Source of the DNA: Flavobacterium oncorhynchi
GTDB lineage: Bacteria; Bacteroidota; Bacteroidia; Flavobacteriales; Flavobacteriaceae
DNA length: 64,000 bases
Direction: 5' to 3'
Assembly (NCBI RefSeq): GCF_002217355.1
Contig: NZ_MUHA01000014.1
Location: 1-64,000 of the forward strand
Shown here: positions 35,935-46,170 of the stretch, piece by piece
Layout: each line of letters begins with the position of its first letter
Numbering within the stretch: position 1 is the first letter of the stretch
Position numbers and translations under genes: made by a program
Notes under the pieces: generated by a model
The model's database searches: none
What the model saw: only the letters and a program-made list of their open reading frames with translations
Told to the model about the DNA's origin: nothing

Positions 35935-38900
35935 ATGAAAAAAATATTAAATAGATATACATGGTTGTGTATTTTGTTGATTTCCATTGGGATTAATGCG
36001 CAAGAGACAAAACCTCTAATTCAATCTAAACTCGAAGGAACAGTAATCGATGCTATTACAAAAGAACCAATTATTGGTGCGTCAATAAACATTAAAGGCA
36101 CTACGCATGGAGTTGTAACAGATTTAGATGGAAAATTTTTCTTCCAAACAGGGCAAAAGTTTCCTTATACTTTAATAGTTAGCTATTTGGGGTATAAAAA
36201 AAAGGAAGTTGTAGTTAATCAAAATTCAGTTACAATTGATCTTACTGAAGAACAAAATGTGTTATCAGAAGTAGTAGTTACCGCACTAGGAATTACAAAA
36301 GAAAAGAAATCTTTAGGCTATACTACACAGTCACTTAAGAACAAGGATATAGCGGATACAAAAGAAACGAACTTTTTGAACAGTCTTGCTGGAAAATTGG
36401 CAGGTGTACGTATTACAAATTCTCAAGGAGACATGGGATCTTCACGTATTATTATTCGTGGAGAAACTTCTATCGCAGGAAATAATCAGCCTTTGTTTGT
36501 GGTAGATGGTGTTCCTGTAGATAACTCACAATTGAACTCTGGAGGTGCAACTCGTGATTTTAAAAATGCAATTTCAGATTTAAATCCTCAGGATATTGAG
36601 ACATTGACAGTATTAAAAGGACCTAACGCTGCAGCACTTTATGGTTCTCGTGCTGCGCACGGTGTTGTTCTTATTACTACAAAATCTGGAAAAAGTCAAA
36701 AAGGACTTGGGATAAGTGTTAGCTCGGGTATAACAATTTCGCAAGTTGCTAGTTTGCCTAGTTTTCAAAATTCATTTGGACAAGGTTCAAACGGAAGATT
36801 TAGTTACGTAGATGGTAAAGGAGGCGGTATTAACGATGGTGTTGATGAAAGCTGGGGGCCTAAATTAGACGGACGTCTTATTCCTCAATTTTACTCTAAT
36901 GGTCAGGCAGTTCCTTTTGTAGCTAATCCTGATAATGTGAGAGACTTTTTTAACACGGGACTTACTTTTGATAATAGTATTTCTGTTGCCAGATCAGATG
37001 ATAAATCAGATTTTCGTTTAGGAATAAACAATCAGAAACAAAATGGTACGGTGCCAAATAGTGAAGTAAATAAAACGAACTTTACGATTAACACGAATTA
37101 TCAAATATCTAAAAATGTAAAAATAGGAGTAACAGGAAATTATATTGTTACAGATGCTCCTGCTTTACCAGGTGGACCATCGGGAGGTCGTGCAGCTGGT
37201 GTAATGCTGCAGTTTCTTTGGTTCGGACGTCAGGTTGATATTAATCAGCTTAGAAATAATAGAGACGTAAATTGGAACAACAGCTATTATAGTAATCCAT
37301 ATTGGAATGCTTATTACAATACGACTAGCCAACAACGTAATCGTTTAATAGGAGATATTCATTTAGATGCAAAACTTGCAGACGGACTTAATTTTAAATT
37401 CCGTACAGGAGTTGATTATTATAATGATCGTAGAAAATACACGATTAAGTATGGTACAAATGGAACTCCTTTTGGATCGTATGCCGAAGATGCTTACACC
37501 GTAAGTGAAAGTAATACTGAAGGTATCTTTACGTATACTAAAAAACTGAGTGAAGATTTTAGTTTGGATGCTCTTGCGGGATTCAATATTCGTAACCACA
37601 GCGATGCAAACAATTATCAAAAAGCGCCACGTTTAGCGGTTCCTGATTTATATACATTAAATAATTCAAGAGATCCGTTAACATCATACAATACATTATC
37701 AAAATTAAGAGTGTATAGTGCATATGCTTCGGCACAATTCGGATATAAAAATTATGCTTTTTTAAATGTTACGGCTCGTAACGATTGGTCATCAACATTA
37801 CCAAGCAGCAACCGTTCGTATTTTTATCCGTCTATCAATGGTAGTTTAGTGTTGTCTGAAGCTTTGAATTTAAAAAGCAATACACTTGATTTCTTAAAAT
37901 TACGCGGCGGCTGGTCTGAAGTTGGTAATGATGCAGATCCGTATCAATTGTCTACAGTTTATAATTTTCAAACTGCATTTGACGGAAATCCTATTCAAAC
38001 TTCTTCACAGAAAAAACTGAATGAGAATTTGAAACCAGAAACAACGCGTTCAACTGAAGTTGGTTTAGAAGCTTCTTTCTGGAAAAACAGATTGCATTTT
38101 GACGTAGCTTATTATAACACGAATAGTTTTGATCAGATTCTGGAAATAAAAACAACAGCTTCAAGCGGTTATAATTCACAATTAATCAATGCTGGAAAAA
38201 TAAACAATCGCGGTATAGAGATTCAATTAGATGGAAGTCCTATTCAAACACAAGATTTCAAATGGAATGTAGGTGTCAATTATTCTAAGAACATCAGCAA
38301 AGTTGAGATTCTTGATTATGATAAACAAATTCAGAATTATACGATTGGTACTTCGGGAGGTGTTGATGTTTTAGCATCTGTTGGGCAGGCTTATGGTGCA
38401 CTTTACGGTACAGCATATCAGCGTGATGCAAGTGGAAACATTGTAGTAGGAGCAAACGGATTACCAAAAGCTGATCCGCAAAAGAAAGTATTAGGACATT
38501 ATACTCCAGACTATTTAGCAGGTGTGACAAATACATTGACTTACAAAAATATCGAATTTTCATTTCTTGTTGATGCGAGTGTAGGCGGTGAGCTTTTTTC
38601 AGGTACAAATAGAACGGGTAATTATACAGGTGTATTAGCACAAACTCTTCCGGGTCGTGATGCGGAAAATGGCGGATTAAGTTACTATTATCCAAGTAAT
38701 AACACTGCAAATCCGAAAACACTAGTTGCTGACGGAACTGCTCCAAGCGGAGTGACAGTATATGATGACGGAATGATCTTTAAGGGAGTGTATGCTGATG
38801 GAACTGCTAACAATCAAGTGATTAGTGCACAGGAATACTACAAAGCATCATACAATATTAGTGAAGCCTATATCTACAGTTCAACTTTTGTAAAATTAAG

Positions 38901-39123
38901 AGAAGTAAAACTAGCTTACAATTTAAATAAATCATTTGTTAAGAAGTTGGGATTGGAGGCTGCAAGTATAACTGCTGTAGGTCGTAACTTGTTCTTTATC
39001 TATAAAGATGCACCAAATATTGATCCTGAAACGGCTTTCAATACTGGAAATGCTCAAGGGTTGGAGAGTTTAGCTCTGCCAACAACAAGAAATTACAGTC
39101 TTAATGTTAATCTTAAATTCTAA
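35935..39123 (+). CDS. SusC/RagA-type TonB-dependent outer-membrane receptor
   Basis: The 1062-residue outer-membrane importer has a signal peptide (to about residue 22, INAQ), a carboxypeptidase-D-like domain at about 31-115 (EGTVIDAITKEPIIGASINI), a TonB plug at about 120-240 (NSLAGKLAGVRIT, SRIIIRGETS, FVVDGVPVDNSQ, LKGPNAAALYGSRAAHGVVL) and a long barrel ending NVNLKF. It lacks an STN domain, unlike the receptor at 61696, so it is not expected to signal to an anti-sigma factor. The SusD-like lipoprotein gene follows after 12 nt. No glycoside hydrolase or peptidase gene is adjacent, so the substrate is open. Confidence 0.95.
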   Translation: MKKILNRYTWLCILLISIGINAQETKPLIQSKLEGTVIDAITKEPIIGASINIKGTTHGVVTDLDGKFFFQTGQKFPYTLIVSYLGYKKKEVVVNQNSVTIDLTEEQNVLSEVVVTALGITKEKKSLGYTTQSLKNKDIADTKETNFLNSLAGKLAGVRITNSQGDMGSSRIIIRGETSIAGNNQPLFVVDGVPVDNSQLNSGGATRDFKNAISDLNPQDIETLTVLKGPNAAALYGSRAAHGVVLITTKSGKSQKGLGISVSSGITISQVASLPSFQNSFGQGSNGRFSYVDGKGGGINDGVDESWGPKLDGRLIPQFYSNGQAVPFVANPDNVRDFFNTGLTFDNSISVARSDDKSDFRLGINNQKQNGTVPNSEVNKTNFTINTNYQISKNVKIGVTGNYIVTDAPALPGGPSGGRAAGVMLQFLWFGRQVDINQLRNNRDVNWNNSYYSNPYWNAYYNTTSQQRNRLIGDIHLDAKLADGLNFKFRTGVDYYNDRRKYTIKYGTNGTPFGSYAEDAYTVSESNTEGIFTYTKKLSEDFSLDALAGFNIRNHSDANNYQKAPRLAVPDLYTLNNSRDPLTSYNTLSKLRVYSAYASAQFGYKNYAFLNVTARNDWSSTLPSSNRSYFYPSINGSLVLSEALNLKSNTLDFLKLRGGWSEVGNDADPYQLSTVYNFQTAFDGNPIQTSSQKKLNENLKPETTRSTEVGLEASFWKNRLHFDVAYYNTNSFDQILEIKTTASSGYNSQLINAGKINNRGIEIQLDGSPIQTQDFKWNVGVNYSKNISKVEILDYDKQIQNYTIGTSGGVDVLASVGQAYGALYGTAYQRDASGNIVVGANGLPKADPQKKVLGHYTPDYLAGVTNTLTYKNIEFSFLVDASVGGELFSGTNRTGNYTGVLAQTLPGRDAENGGLSYYYPSNNTANPKTLVADGTAPSGVTVYDDGMIFKGVYADGTANNQVISAQEYYKASYNISEAYIYSSTFVKLREVKLAYNLNKSFVKKLGLEAASITAVGRNLFFIYKDAPNIDPETAFNTGNAQGLESLALPTTRNYSLNVNLKF

Positions 39124-39135
39124 AAACACGAAATC

Positions 39136-40560
39136 ATGCTTAAAAAACTATCATATATAACACTATTTGCATTGACGTTCGTGTCTTGCAGCGATACTTT
39201 GGATGATATTAATAAAAATCCAAATGCGACGGAAACTCCTTTAGCACCTTATTTGTTAACTGGGTCATTAAAACAAGGAGCTGACTTGTATTGGGGCGAT
39301 AATACAAACTTTAACTCGTCTTTGTTATTTGTACAGCATTGGGCTAAAATTCAATATACAGAGCCTGACAGATATGATGTGTCTAATACTTCTTTTACTT
39401 CTTTATGGAATACTGGATATGCTACTTTGATTACAGATTTGAATACGATTTTGAACTTTTCTGATCAACAGGCAAATTCCAATTATAAAGGAATTGCTTT
39501 AACCTTGCGTTCATGGACATTTTTATTGTTGACAGACGCTTATGGAAGTATTCCGTACAAAGAAGCGGGTTTAAAGGTAACTCCTGCTTATAACACCCAA
39601 AAAGAAGTCTACACAGGATTGCTTGAAGATTTAAAACAAGCTCAGTCTTTATTAAGTGCAACAAATGGTACTGTGACTGGTGACTTGTCTTATAAAGGAG
39701 ATATTTCAAAATGGAAAAAACTGGTAAATTCGCTTCGTTTGCGTATTGCCTTGAGAATTTCAGATAAAGAACCAGCTCTGGCTAAACAGGCTGCAATTGA
39801 TGCAACTACAGATGCTGCTGGAGTATTGAGCAGTAATAACGATACTTTTAAATTTACGTATACGAGCTCGCCTCAACAAAACCCAGCTTCTGCTTGGTTT
39901 GAAACTCGTGACGATTTTCGTGTTTCGAAAACATTAGTGGATAAATTAACAGAGTTATCAGATCCTCGTTTACCAGTTTATGCGCAATTGCCAACAGATA
40001 AAACTGTTGTTAAATATGTGGGAGCAGGCAATGGATTAACTAATAGCGATGCCAATAGTCAAGGTTTTGCGAAGACATCAAAACCAGGAACTTACTTCTT
40101 GACTTCATCATCGCCAGCCGTAATTGTATCTTATTCAGAAGTATTGTTTAATCTTGCAGAGGCTGCAGCGCGCGGTTATATTTCTGGAGATGCGGAACAG
40201 CTTTATAAAAATGCAATTACAGCATCGTTTAATCAATTTGGAATTACAGATGCTACAGCTATTTCTAATTATCTTAATCAAGCGTCTGTAAAGTATGATG
40301 CTTCGAATTATGCTAAATCGATTGGTACACAAAAATGGATTGCATTTTACGGACAAGGTCTTGATGCTTTTACAGAATGGAGAAGGCTGGATTATCCTGT
40401 ATTGAAAGCGGGGCCGTCTACAGTTTTGGATGGACAAATTCCGTCTCGTTTCTTTTACCCGGGAACAGAGCAGTCGCTTAACGGATCTAATTATCAAACA
40501 GCAGTATCTGCTCAAGGAAAAGATTTGCTTACAACAAAACTATGGTTTGATGCAAAATAA
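39136..40560 (+). CDS. SusD/RagB-family outer-membrane lipoprotein
   Basis: The 474-residue surface lipoprotein has a type II signal peptide with a lipobox at FVSC and Cys19 as the lipidated residue, followed by the SDTLDDINKNPNA stretch typical of the SusD-like_2 group. TPR-like helices follow (YKGIALTLRSWTFLLLTDAYG, then KWKKLVNSLRLRIALRISDK). It forms the lid of the SusC importer encoded 12 nt upstream and helps capture the nutrient. The C-terminal region has WIAFYGQGLDAFTEWRRLDY, usual for the family. A terminator follows at about 40682. Confidence 0.93.
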   Translation: MLKKLSYITLFALTFVSCSDTLDDINKNPNATETPLAPYLLTGSLKQGADLYWGDNTNFNSSLLFVQHWAKIQYTEPDRYDVSNTSFTSLWNTGYATLITDLNTILNFSDQQANSNYKGIALTLRSWTFLLLTDAYGSIPYKEAGLKVTPAYNTQKEVYTGLLEDLKQAQSLLSATNGTVTGDLSYKGDISKWKKLVNSLRLRIALRISDKEPALAKQAAIDATTDAAGVLSSNNDTFKFTYTSSPQQNPASAWFETRDDFRVSKTLVDKLTELSDPRLPVYAQLPTDKTVVKYVGAGNGLTNSDANSQGFAKTSKPGTYFLTSSSPAVIVSYSEVLFNLAEAAARGYISGDAEQLYKNAITASFNQFGITDATAISNYLNQASVKYDASNYAKSIGTQKWIAFYGQGLDAFTEWRRLDYPVLKAGPSTVLDGQIPSRFFYPGTEQSLNGSNYQTAVSAQGKDLLTTKLWFDAK

Positions 40561-40927
40561 ATTGGATTCTGAAAAGAGTGTCCAAATTTAACTTCGGCCA
40601 TTTTTTCATTAATCGATAAAGTTAATTTTTGAAAGAAAAAACCAAATAGATCACTATCCTGATCCAATGTGATCAATTTGTAAAAGTCCTAATGAGAATT
40701 AGGACTTTTTTTATGGAATTTAGAATCTAATGACCGTATGCATTTCTAAATGTTTATATCCTTGTATATCATGATTTTGATATAAGACTCAAAGTATTTA
40801 TTTTGAACTTTATTTTTCTAAGTCTTGATTATCGCGATGCAGTTTTGTTTTTTCTTATCAAAAAGATTCCTTTTATCTGCTATATTTCTTATTTTTAGTA
40901 TTTTAAATCGGTAAAATAAATATAAGC
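40561..40927. other. Intergenic region with a terminator and MscS-gene upstream sequence
   Basis: The 367-nt gap holds a terminator hairpin at 40682-40711 (aaaagtcctaat/attaggactttt). The rest is AT-rich. TATATTTC near 40880 is a weak -7 candidate for the MscS gene. No further gene or repeat is seen. Confidence 0.5.
40682..40711 (+). terminator. Terminator of the SusC/SusD operon
   Basis: A 12-bp stem (40682-40693 with 40698-40709) closes a short loop and is followed by a T run. It lies about 120 nt after the SusD stop. Confidence 0.8.
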
Positions 40928-42700
40928 ATGATTATAGATGTAAAGCGTTTATTGTCTTATTCTCTTTTGTTTCTTATAGTATTGTTAAAACCAAATACTG
41001 CAACAGCGCAATTATTAGGTTCAAGTAAAACACCAACTGAAGAACCTGCAAAAACTCCAGAAGATTCACTTGGAAGAAGAACACCTCAAGGAACAGTTAA
41101 CGGATTTATTAAAGCTCTTGGCGACCAAAATTATTTACGTGCCAGTCAATATCTGGTGCTAAGTAAACGTTCCTATCGCAAAACTGCCGAAAGAATACGT
41201 ATAGCAAAAACTTTCCAGCAGTTGTTAGATCAGGGTGGAACTTTCTCGCCATCTTCCATTATCAGCAGTAAAGAAATTGGGCGTATAGATGATGATCTGG
41301 CAACTGGTGTTGATCTTGTGGGAAGTATATCTACAGACAGAACAGCAATACAACTTTATTTAGAAAACCAATCGGATGACAGCCAGCCGCCATTATGGCT
41401 TTTTTCTGCAGAAACGGTAGAAGCAATTGCTTCAGCAGATATTGCTGGAGAAAAAACTTTTTTAGACAGGGTATTGCCTGCTGTTTTAAAAGAGCGAAAA
41501 CTTGGAAATGTTCCTGTGGGACATTGGGCAGTAGTAGTAATCATGACTTTAGTTTCTTATTTGTTTGCTAGATTACTGGTTTTTGTAATTGGTTTTTTGG
41601 TGCAAAAATTTTGGAAAAAAGCAGCAAGCGAAAAAGGCACCGCTGTTATAGATGCTTTTTCACTGCCAATTCATATGTATCTTACGGTAATTTTATTTGT
41701 CGCATTTACACAGCGTATGGGAATTTCTATAGTAGTACGTCAGCGTTTTAGTATTATTATATTAACAATTGGAATTCTTGCTTTCTTGATCCTGCTTTGG
41801 AGAATGACTGACTTTGTAAGTATGTATACACGAAGCAGAATGAGCAGGAGCGGTCGTATTTCTGCCGTTTCCGCTGTTTTATTTTTAAGTCGTACTACAA
41901 AAGTAGCCATCGTTATTATAGGTATTATTGCGATACTTGGTATTATTGGTGTAGATGTTACAGCCGGACTTGCAGCATTAGGTATTGGAGGTATCGCATT
42001 GGCATTAGGAGCGCAAAAAACAATAGAAAATTTTGTAGGCAGTGTGAGTCTTATTGCAGATCAGCCTTTGAGAGTAGGAGATTATTGTCGAGTTGATGAT
42101 ATTAAAGGGACAGTAGAATCTATCGGAATGCGTTCGACTACGCTTCGTACTTCTGCACGTACAATTGTAACGATTCCTAATGGGCAGTTATCAGCCAGTA
42201 AAATAGAAAACTATGCTCATCGTGATCGTTTTATCTTCAACCCGATATTTACTTTTAGGATGGAAACCACGCCTGATCAAATGCGTTATTTACTGGTAGA
42301 ACTTAGATCTTTACTGTATGCACATCCTGCAGTGCTTAATTCACCACCGATAGTGCGTTTTACAGGTATTACTGCCGATGCTTTGAAAGTTGAAATTACG
42401 GCATACATAGAAGCAGTAACTTTTGAAATATCGCAAGAAGTGCAAGAAGATATATTATTACGAATGATGGATATAATAGAACAAAGCGGAACATCTTTAG
42501 CTTATCCTTCACAAACACTTTATATGGCTCGAGATACACCTATGTCAAGCGAAAAAGCAGCAGCAATTTCGGAAACCGTTAAAAAATGGAAAGAAAACAG
42601 TGAATTACAGATTCCTAAATTTGATCCGAAACGAGTCGAAGAAATAAAAGACAGTCTCAAATATCCAGATGATGGCAGTTTTAAGCCAAAAGAAGAGTAA
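40928..42700 (+). CDS. MscS-family mechanosensitive channel
   Basis: The 590-residue inner-membrane channel has a signal peptide (to about residue 28) and a periplasmic domain of about 170 residues (GTVNGFIKALGDQNYLRASQ, then ISTDRTAIQLYLENQSDD). About four to five transmembrane segments follow from residue 200 on. The pore helix and upper beta domain are clear: GLAALGIGGIALALGAQKTI, then GSVSLIADQPLRVGDY, TVESIGMRSTTLRT and VTIPNGQL. It protects against osmotic downshock or acts as a small-molecule channel. The C-terminal tail is charged and proline-containing. It appears to be a single transcription unit. Confidence 0.92.
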   Translation: MIIDVKRLLSYSLLFLIVLLKPNTATAQLLGSSKTPTEEPAKTPEDSLGRRTPQGTVNGFIKALGDQNYLRASQYLVLSKRSYRKTAERIRIAKTFQQLLDQGGTFSPSSIISSKEIGRIDDDLATGVDLVGSISTDRTAIQLYLENQSDDSQPPLWLFSAETVEAIASADIAGEKTFLDRVLPAVLKERKLGNVPVGHWAVVVIMTLVSYLFARLLVFVIGFLVQKFWKKAASEKGTAVIDAFSLPIHMYLTVILFVAFTQRMGISIVVRQRFSIIILTIGILAFLILLWRMTDFVSMYTRSRMSRSGRISAVSAVLFLSRTTKVAIVIIGIIAILGIIGVDVTAGLAALGIGGIALALGAQKTIENFVGSVSLIADQPLRVGDYCRVDDIKGTVESIGMRSTTLRTSARTIVTIPNGQLSASKIENYAHRDRFIFNPIFTFRMETTPDQMRYLLVELRSLLYAHPAVLNSPPIVRFTGITADALKVEITAYIEAVTFEISQEVQEDILLRMMDIIEQSGTSLAYPSQTLYMARDTPMSSEKAAAISETVKKWKENSELQIPKFDPKRVEEIKDSLKYPDDGSFKPKEE

Positions 42701-42927
42701 AAATACTATTATAATAATCTTAAATAAAACAGAACGTAAGATTATTGTTCTAATTGATTAAATTAGTTGATTATCAGTATGTAGTAGTTGGATTGTTAAA
42801 GAAAAAGGACGGTTAATTGGTGATAAAAAAAAGTTAAAAGCATTCTGTATTTTAAAATGGCACAATTCATGCCTGCAAAAAAAACATGAATAATCAGAAT
42901 GCTTAATCGGTATTCTAAAAAATTAAA

Positions 42928-43953
42928 ATGATGAAAAGATTTAAAAGTATGTATGTTTTTGTGGTAGTATTATTATCAACATTTACATACGGTCAGGAAA
43001 GTTTAAAAATGTTTGTGAAAGAAAATAAAGTACCATGTCAAGGTGTTGGTCCTATGGAATGTCTTCAGGTAAGGTATGATAATGATAAAGAATGGCAGCT
43101 TTTTTATAGTCATATTGAAGGTTTTAATTTTGAAAAAGGAAATCGATATGAGCTAATGGTTACGAGAACAAAAAGACCAGAACCTATTCCTGCTGATGCT
43201 TCTTCATATCTGTATAAATTGGAAAAGATTATTTCGAAAACGCCTGTAAATAAGGAAAAAGGAATTTACAATACAAAAATGATTTTAACGCAGTTAAATG
43301 GTAAAAAAATAAACAGCGGCAAAGCATTTATCACAATCAATAATGAAACTGGAGCAATCAGCGGTAAAAATGGTTGTAATAACTTCAATGTGAAGTATAC
43401 AAAGCTATCTTCAAAAAATCAAATTAAAACAGCTGCTCCTTTTGGAACTTTAATGGCTTGTGATCCTGAAAGCATGAAATTGGAACAAGATTTCAGCGCA
43501 GCGATAACAAATAAGAAGTTCAAAATTGTGAAGAAAAACAATAAAGTTCAGTTCAAAAATTCAAAAAACAAAATTGTTATGGAGTTTTCTATACCAACTC
43601 AAAATGAACTTTGGAGTTTTATTGGTAAAAACAATTGGAAATTAATAGCACTTGAAAATGTTGGACAAGATTACGGCAGAGCTTCTATTAAATTTAACCC
43701 AGCTGAAAAGAAAGTGAGCGGAAATACAGGCTGTAATAATTTCTCTGGAACTTATGAAACTAATGACGATCACGTTTCTTTTAATAATGTTGCCGTTACA
43801 GCTATGGCTTGTATTGGTGAAGAAGGTAATAAAACAGAACAAAAAATACTATCTTACCTAAACAATAAAGACCTGCGTTTTGATGTAGCAGATCAAACCT
43901 TGAATTTTTATCTTAATGATAGACTGGTAATGATGTTTGGGATTACAAAATAA
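42928..43953 (+). CDS. Secreted DUF4377 plus two META domains
   Basis: The 341-residue protein has a signal peptide (to about residue 23, TYGQ). Residues 27-112 resemble DUF4377 (PCQGVGPMECLQVRYDNDKE, then GFNFEKGNRYELMV). Two META (HslJ-like) domains follow, at about 118-220 and 228-338: each has a G-x-NGCNNF or TGCNNFSG core and a TLMACDPE or VTAMACIGEE motif. The cysteines of the NGCNN and MAC motifs recur in both copies. META proteins are linked to heat, antibiotic and envelope stress. The combination suggests an envelope stress role, by inference. A second ATG three bases downstream is an equal start. Confidence 0.8.
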   Translation: MMKRFKSMYVFVVVLLSTFTYGQESLKMFVKENKVPCQGVGPMECLQVRYDNDKEWQLFYSHIEGFNFEKGNRYELMVTRTKRPEPIPADASSYLYKLEKIISKTPVNKEKGIYNTKMILTQLNGKKINSGKAFITINNETGAISGKNGCNNFNVKYTKLSSKNQIKTAAPFGTLMACDPESMKLEQDFSAAITNKKFKIVKKNNKVQFKNSKNKIVMEFSIPTQNELWSFIGKNNWKLIALENVGQDYGRASIKFNPAEKKVSGNTGCNNFSGTYETNDDHVSFNNVAVTAMACIGEEGNKTEQKILSYLNNKDLRFDVADQTLNFYLNDRLVMMFGITK

Positions 43954-44007
43954 ATCAATTCTATTAGTCATCTTAAAATTGATTGATGATTTAAAAAGAA
44001 TAATAAG

Positions 44008-44040
44008 AAAACCAGTGAAGTTAATTCACTGGTTTTTTTA
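44008..44040 (+). terminator. Terminator between the META gene and the AraC genes
   Basis: A 12-bp stem (44008-44019 with 44025-44036) is followed by a run of T. It separates the META-domain gene from the regulator pair and ends 39 nt before the first regulator's ATG. Confidence 0.75.
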
Positions 44041-44078
44041 TTGAATAATTTATTAATTTTATAGTAAATCTTTTTACT

Positions 44079-45059
44079 ATGAAAGTCATTGAACATTGCT
44101 ATTCTCTTGAAACCAAATGGATTGATGTAGTGGCAGAAGCTATGGGAGGAACTGTCGATGGTAACTTTATAAAGGGAGATAATGAAACCTATACTGGTAC
44201 GCATTTCGTTTTAGTAATGGAAGAAAGGATTTCAGCAATGCTCATTGATGTTTCCTACAAAGAAACGGTGTTGTTAAAATACAAAAATGACTTAAAAAGA
44301 TTTGTAGGATTGTATTTTTATATCACTAATCATAATATAGATTTTATATTAGATAAGGAAACTGCTGTAGTAGGTAAGTTTGATTATAATTTAACAATAA
44401 TAGATAGTGCCTTAGAAACAGAGTATGCTGTAAACAAAGGAACGGGCACATATGTTATTTGCATCTTTATGGATAAAACAGCATTAAAAGAGTATATGGA
44501 TAAGGTGCCTAGACTTAAAACCGTATCCAAAGATGTTTTTAATGCCGAAAAAAATACAATTATCAGTATGGGAAGAATGAGTACTGAGAGTTCTATTTTA
44601 TTAAATGATTTTAGAAAACTATCCTATGACAGTTTCTTATTTGAACTTTATTTTAGAGGACTTGTTTATAATTTAATTGGGGATTATCTAGATCAATTAT
44701 TAGAGAAAAAAATCATTATCGGTAAAGTAATTGGAGATGATGTAAAGAGTATTATAGCTTCAAAAGCTTTATTGCTAAAGTCTATTGAAGGAATTTTTCC
44801 GGGTATAGAATTTTTGGCTGAACAAGTACATATGTCTCCATCTAAATACAAAAAGCTATTTACAAAAATTACTGGATTTAGTCCGGGAACTTTTTTTTCA
44901 GACAGTAAGTTAGAACATGCTAAAGAATTATTAGAAACGGGACAATATACGGTTAGTGAAGTTTCTGATAAATTGAATTATGCCAATATTTCTTATTTTG
45001 CGAAACGATTTAGCAGTAAATATGGAATTTTTCCAAAAGAGTATCAAAGTCAATTATAA
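44079..45059 (+). CDS. AraC-family regulator A1 (first pair)
   Basis: The 326-residue regulator has an uncharacterised N-terminal region of about 220 residues and a C-terminal AraC helix-turn-helix pair at about 240-325 (FPGIEFLAEQVHMSPSKYKK, then TVSEVSDKLNYANISYFAKR). There is no signal peptide or membrane helix. The N-terminal region opens with TKWIDVVAEAMGG and GNFIKGDNETYTGTHF. It is homologous over its full length to the regulator at 46594-47577 and is followed after 9 nt by a distantly related regulator. I do not recognise the N-terminal domain, which probably senses a ligand or partner. It lacks the shared promoter motif of the downstream cluster. Confidence 0.85.
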   Translation: MKVIEHCYSLETKWIDVVAEAMGGTVDGNFIKGDNETYTGTHFVLVMEERISAMLIDVSYKETVLLKYKNDLKRFVGLYFYITNHNIDFILDKETAVVGKFDYNLTIIDSALETEYAVNKGTGTYVICIFMDKTALKEYMDKVPRLKTVSKDVFNAEKNTIISMGRMSTESSILLNDFRKLSYDSFLFELYFRGLVYNLIGDYLDQLLEKKIIIGKVIGDDVKSIIASKALLLKSIEGIFPGIEFLAEQVHMSPSKYKKLFTKITGFSPGTFFSDSKLEHAKELLETGQYTVSEVSDKLNYANISYFAKRFSSKYGIFPKEYQSQL

Positions 45060-45068
45060 AAAATAGTT

Positions 45069-46058
45069 ATGAACGAAGTACTTCCAGAATTTACACATAC
45101 TTATTACTTAACACCTGAATGGCGGCAAAAATTTGTTGATGATTTAGGATGTACAATTGTTAATGAAAATATGTATTTTCCAGAAGAAGTCGCAAGCGGT
45201 TCAAGCTGTTTTTTAGAAATTAACTCGGATTTTTCAGTGGTTATTGTCGATTCAATTATGAATGTACCTCTTCGATTTACACGTATTCCTTCTGAGGATG
45301 ATTTCTGGATTGTATATTATGATTTGAGCGACAGTGTTAGTAAGCATGTAATCGACGATGTAAATCATAAAATAGGATATAAATCCAAATTAAGTTTCGC
45401 AATTGTAGATAATAAAATCAAAAGTACTTATCTCTCAACAGTGGGAGAACGATTTTATACCTTAAGATTGTTTATTCGAAAATCTTATTTAAAAACGTTT
45501 TTTAAAGATACTGAATTTGAAAAGGATTTTAAAGATGTTTTTGATGATAAAAAAAACAAAATGTTCTTTTACGGTCACATCGACAGCAGAAGTAAAGTAG
45601 TATTGAATGACTTGAAACAACAAAAAATAGGTAATCCTAATTATGAGTTTTTATTAAAAGGTGCAGCATTTAATTTACTAGGATATTTAATAGAAAGATT
45701 GAATACAAAGATGCCTAGTATGGGAACTCATTTAGAGAAAGATATTGAAGCAGTTATGCTGAGTCAGCAGCATTTATTATCCAATCTTTTAATTCCGTTT
45801 CCAGGGATTGAATTCTTAGCTAATATTGCTAATATGTCGCCTACAAAATATAGAGCCTTATACAGCAGTATATTCGGAATGAGCCCGCCGTTATTTTTTA
45901 AAATTGAAAAACTGCTGCTCGCAAAAGAACTATTAGAAAGCGGCAGTTTTAAATTAATCAGCGATGTTGCTTATGAGTTAGGGTATAATAAAACCACTTA
46001 TTTCTCATCTATTTATAAAAATTATTTTGGTGTTTTGCCTAATACAGTTCGTAAATAG
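45069..46058 (+). CDS. AraC-family regulator B1 (first pair)
   Basis: The 329-residue regulator has an N-terminal region starting LPEFTHTYYLTPEWRQ and a C-terminal AraC helix-turn-helix pair (FPGIEFLANIANMSPTKYRA, then LISDVAYELGYNKTTYFSSI). It is homologous over its full length to the regulator at 47586-48590. It also shares a middle segment with its partner A1 (a NDLKQQ/NDFRKL helix followed by YEFLLKGAAFNLLGYLIERL versus a similar helix), so A and B are distant paralogues. It lies 9 nt after A1 and ends before a terminator. Confidence 0.85.
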   Translation: MNEVLPEFTHTYYLTPEWRQKFVDDLGCTIVNENMYFPEEVASGSSCFLEINSDFSVVIVDSIMNVPLRFTRIPSEDDFWIVYYDLSDSVSKHVIDDVNHKIGYKSKLSFAIVDNKIKSTYLSTVGERFYTLRLFIRKSYLKTFFKDTEFEKDFKDVFDDKKNKMFFYGHIDSRSKVVLNDLKQQKIGNPNYEFLLKGAAFNLLGYLIERLNTKMPSMGTHLEKDIEAVMLSQQHLLSNLLIPFPGIEFLANIANMSPTKYRALYSSIFGMSPPLFFKIEKLLLAKELLESGSFKLISDVAYELGYNKTTYFSSIYKNYFGVLPNTVRK

Positions 46059-46091
46059 AATAGCAAAACTAAATATTTTAATCTATCATTT

Positions 46092-46125
46092 TCCCGATTA
46101 CAACTTGTAAATCGGGATTTTTTTT
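46092..46125 (+). terminator. Terminator of the first AraC pair
   Basis: Stem tcccgatt/aatcggga (46092-46099 with 46110-46117) is followed by a long T run. A similar cccgatt hairpin ends the second AraC pair at 48619-48650. Confidence 0.75.
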
Positions 46126-46170
46126 TGCTTTAAAAACAACAAAAAATATACGATATGTAGCTTATAATGT

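Noticed and set aside
38294..38746. A 150-codon minus-strand frame inside susC
   Set aside because: It lies antisense to an intact receptor gene and has no recognisable protein features.
42763..42830. Possible fifth copy of the shared promoter (TTGATTATCAGTATGTAGTAGT) before the META gene
   Set aside because: The GTAGTAGTT part is four bases too close and no TAnnTTTG lies at the required distance.
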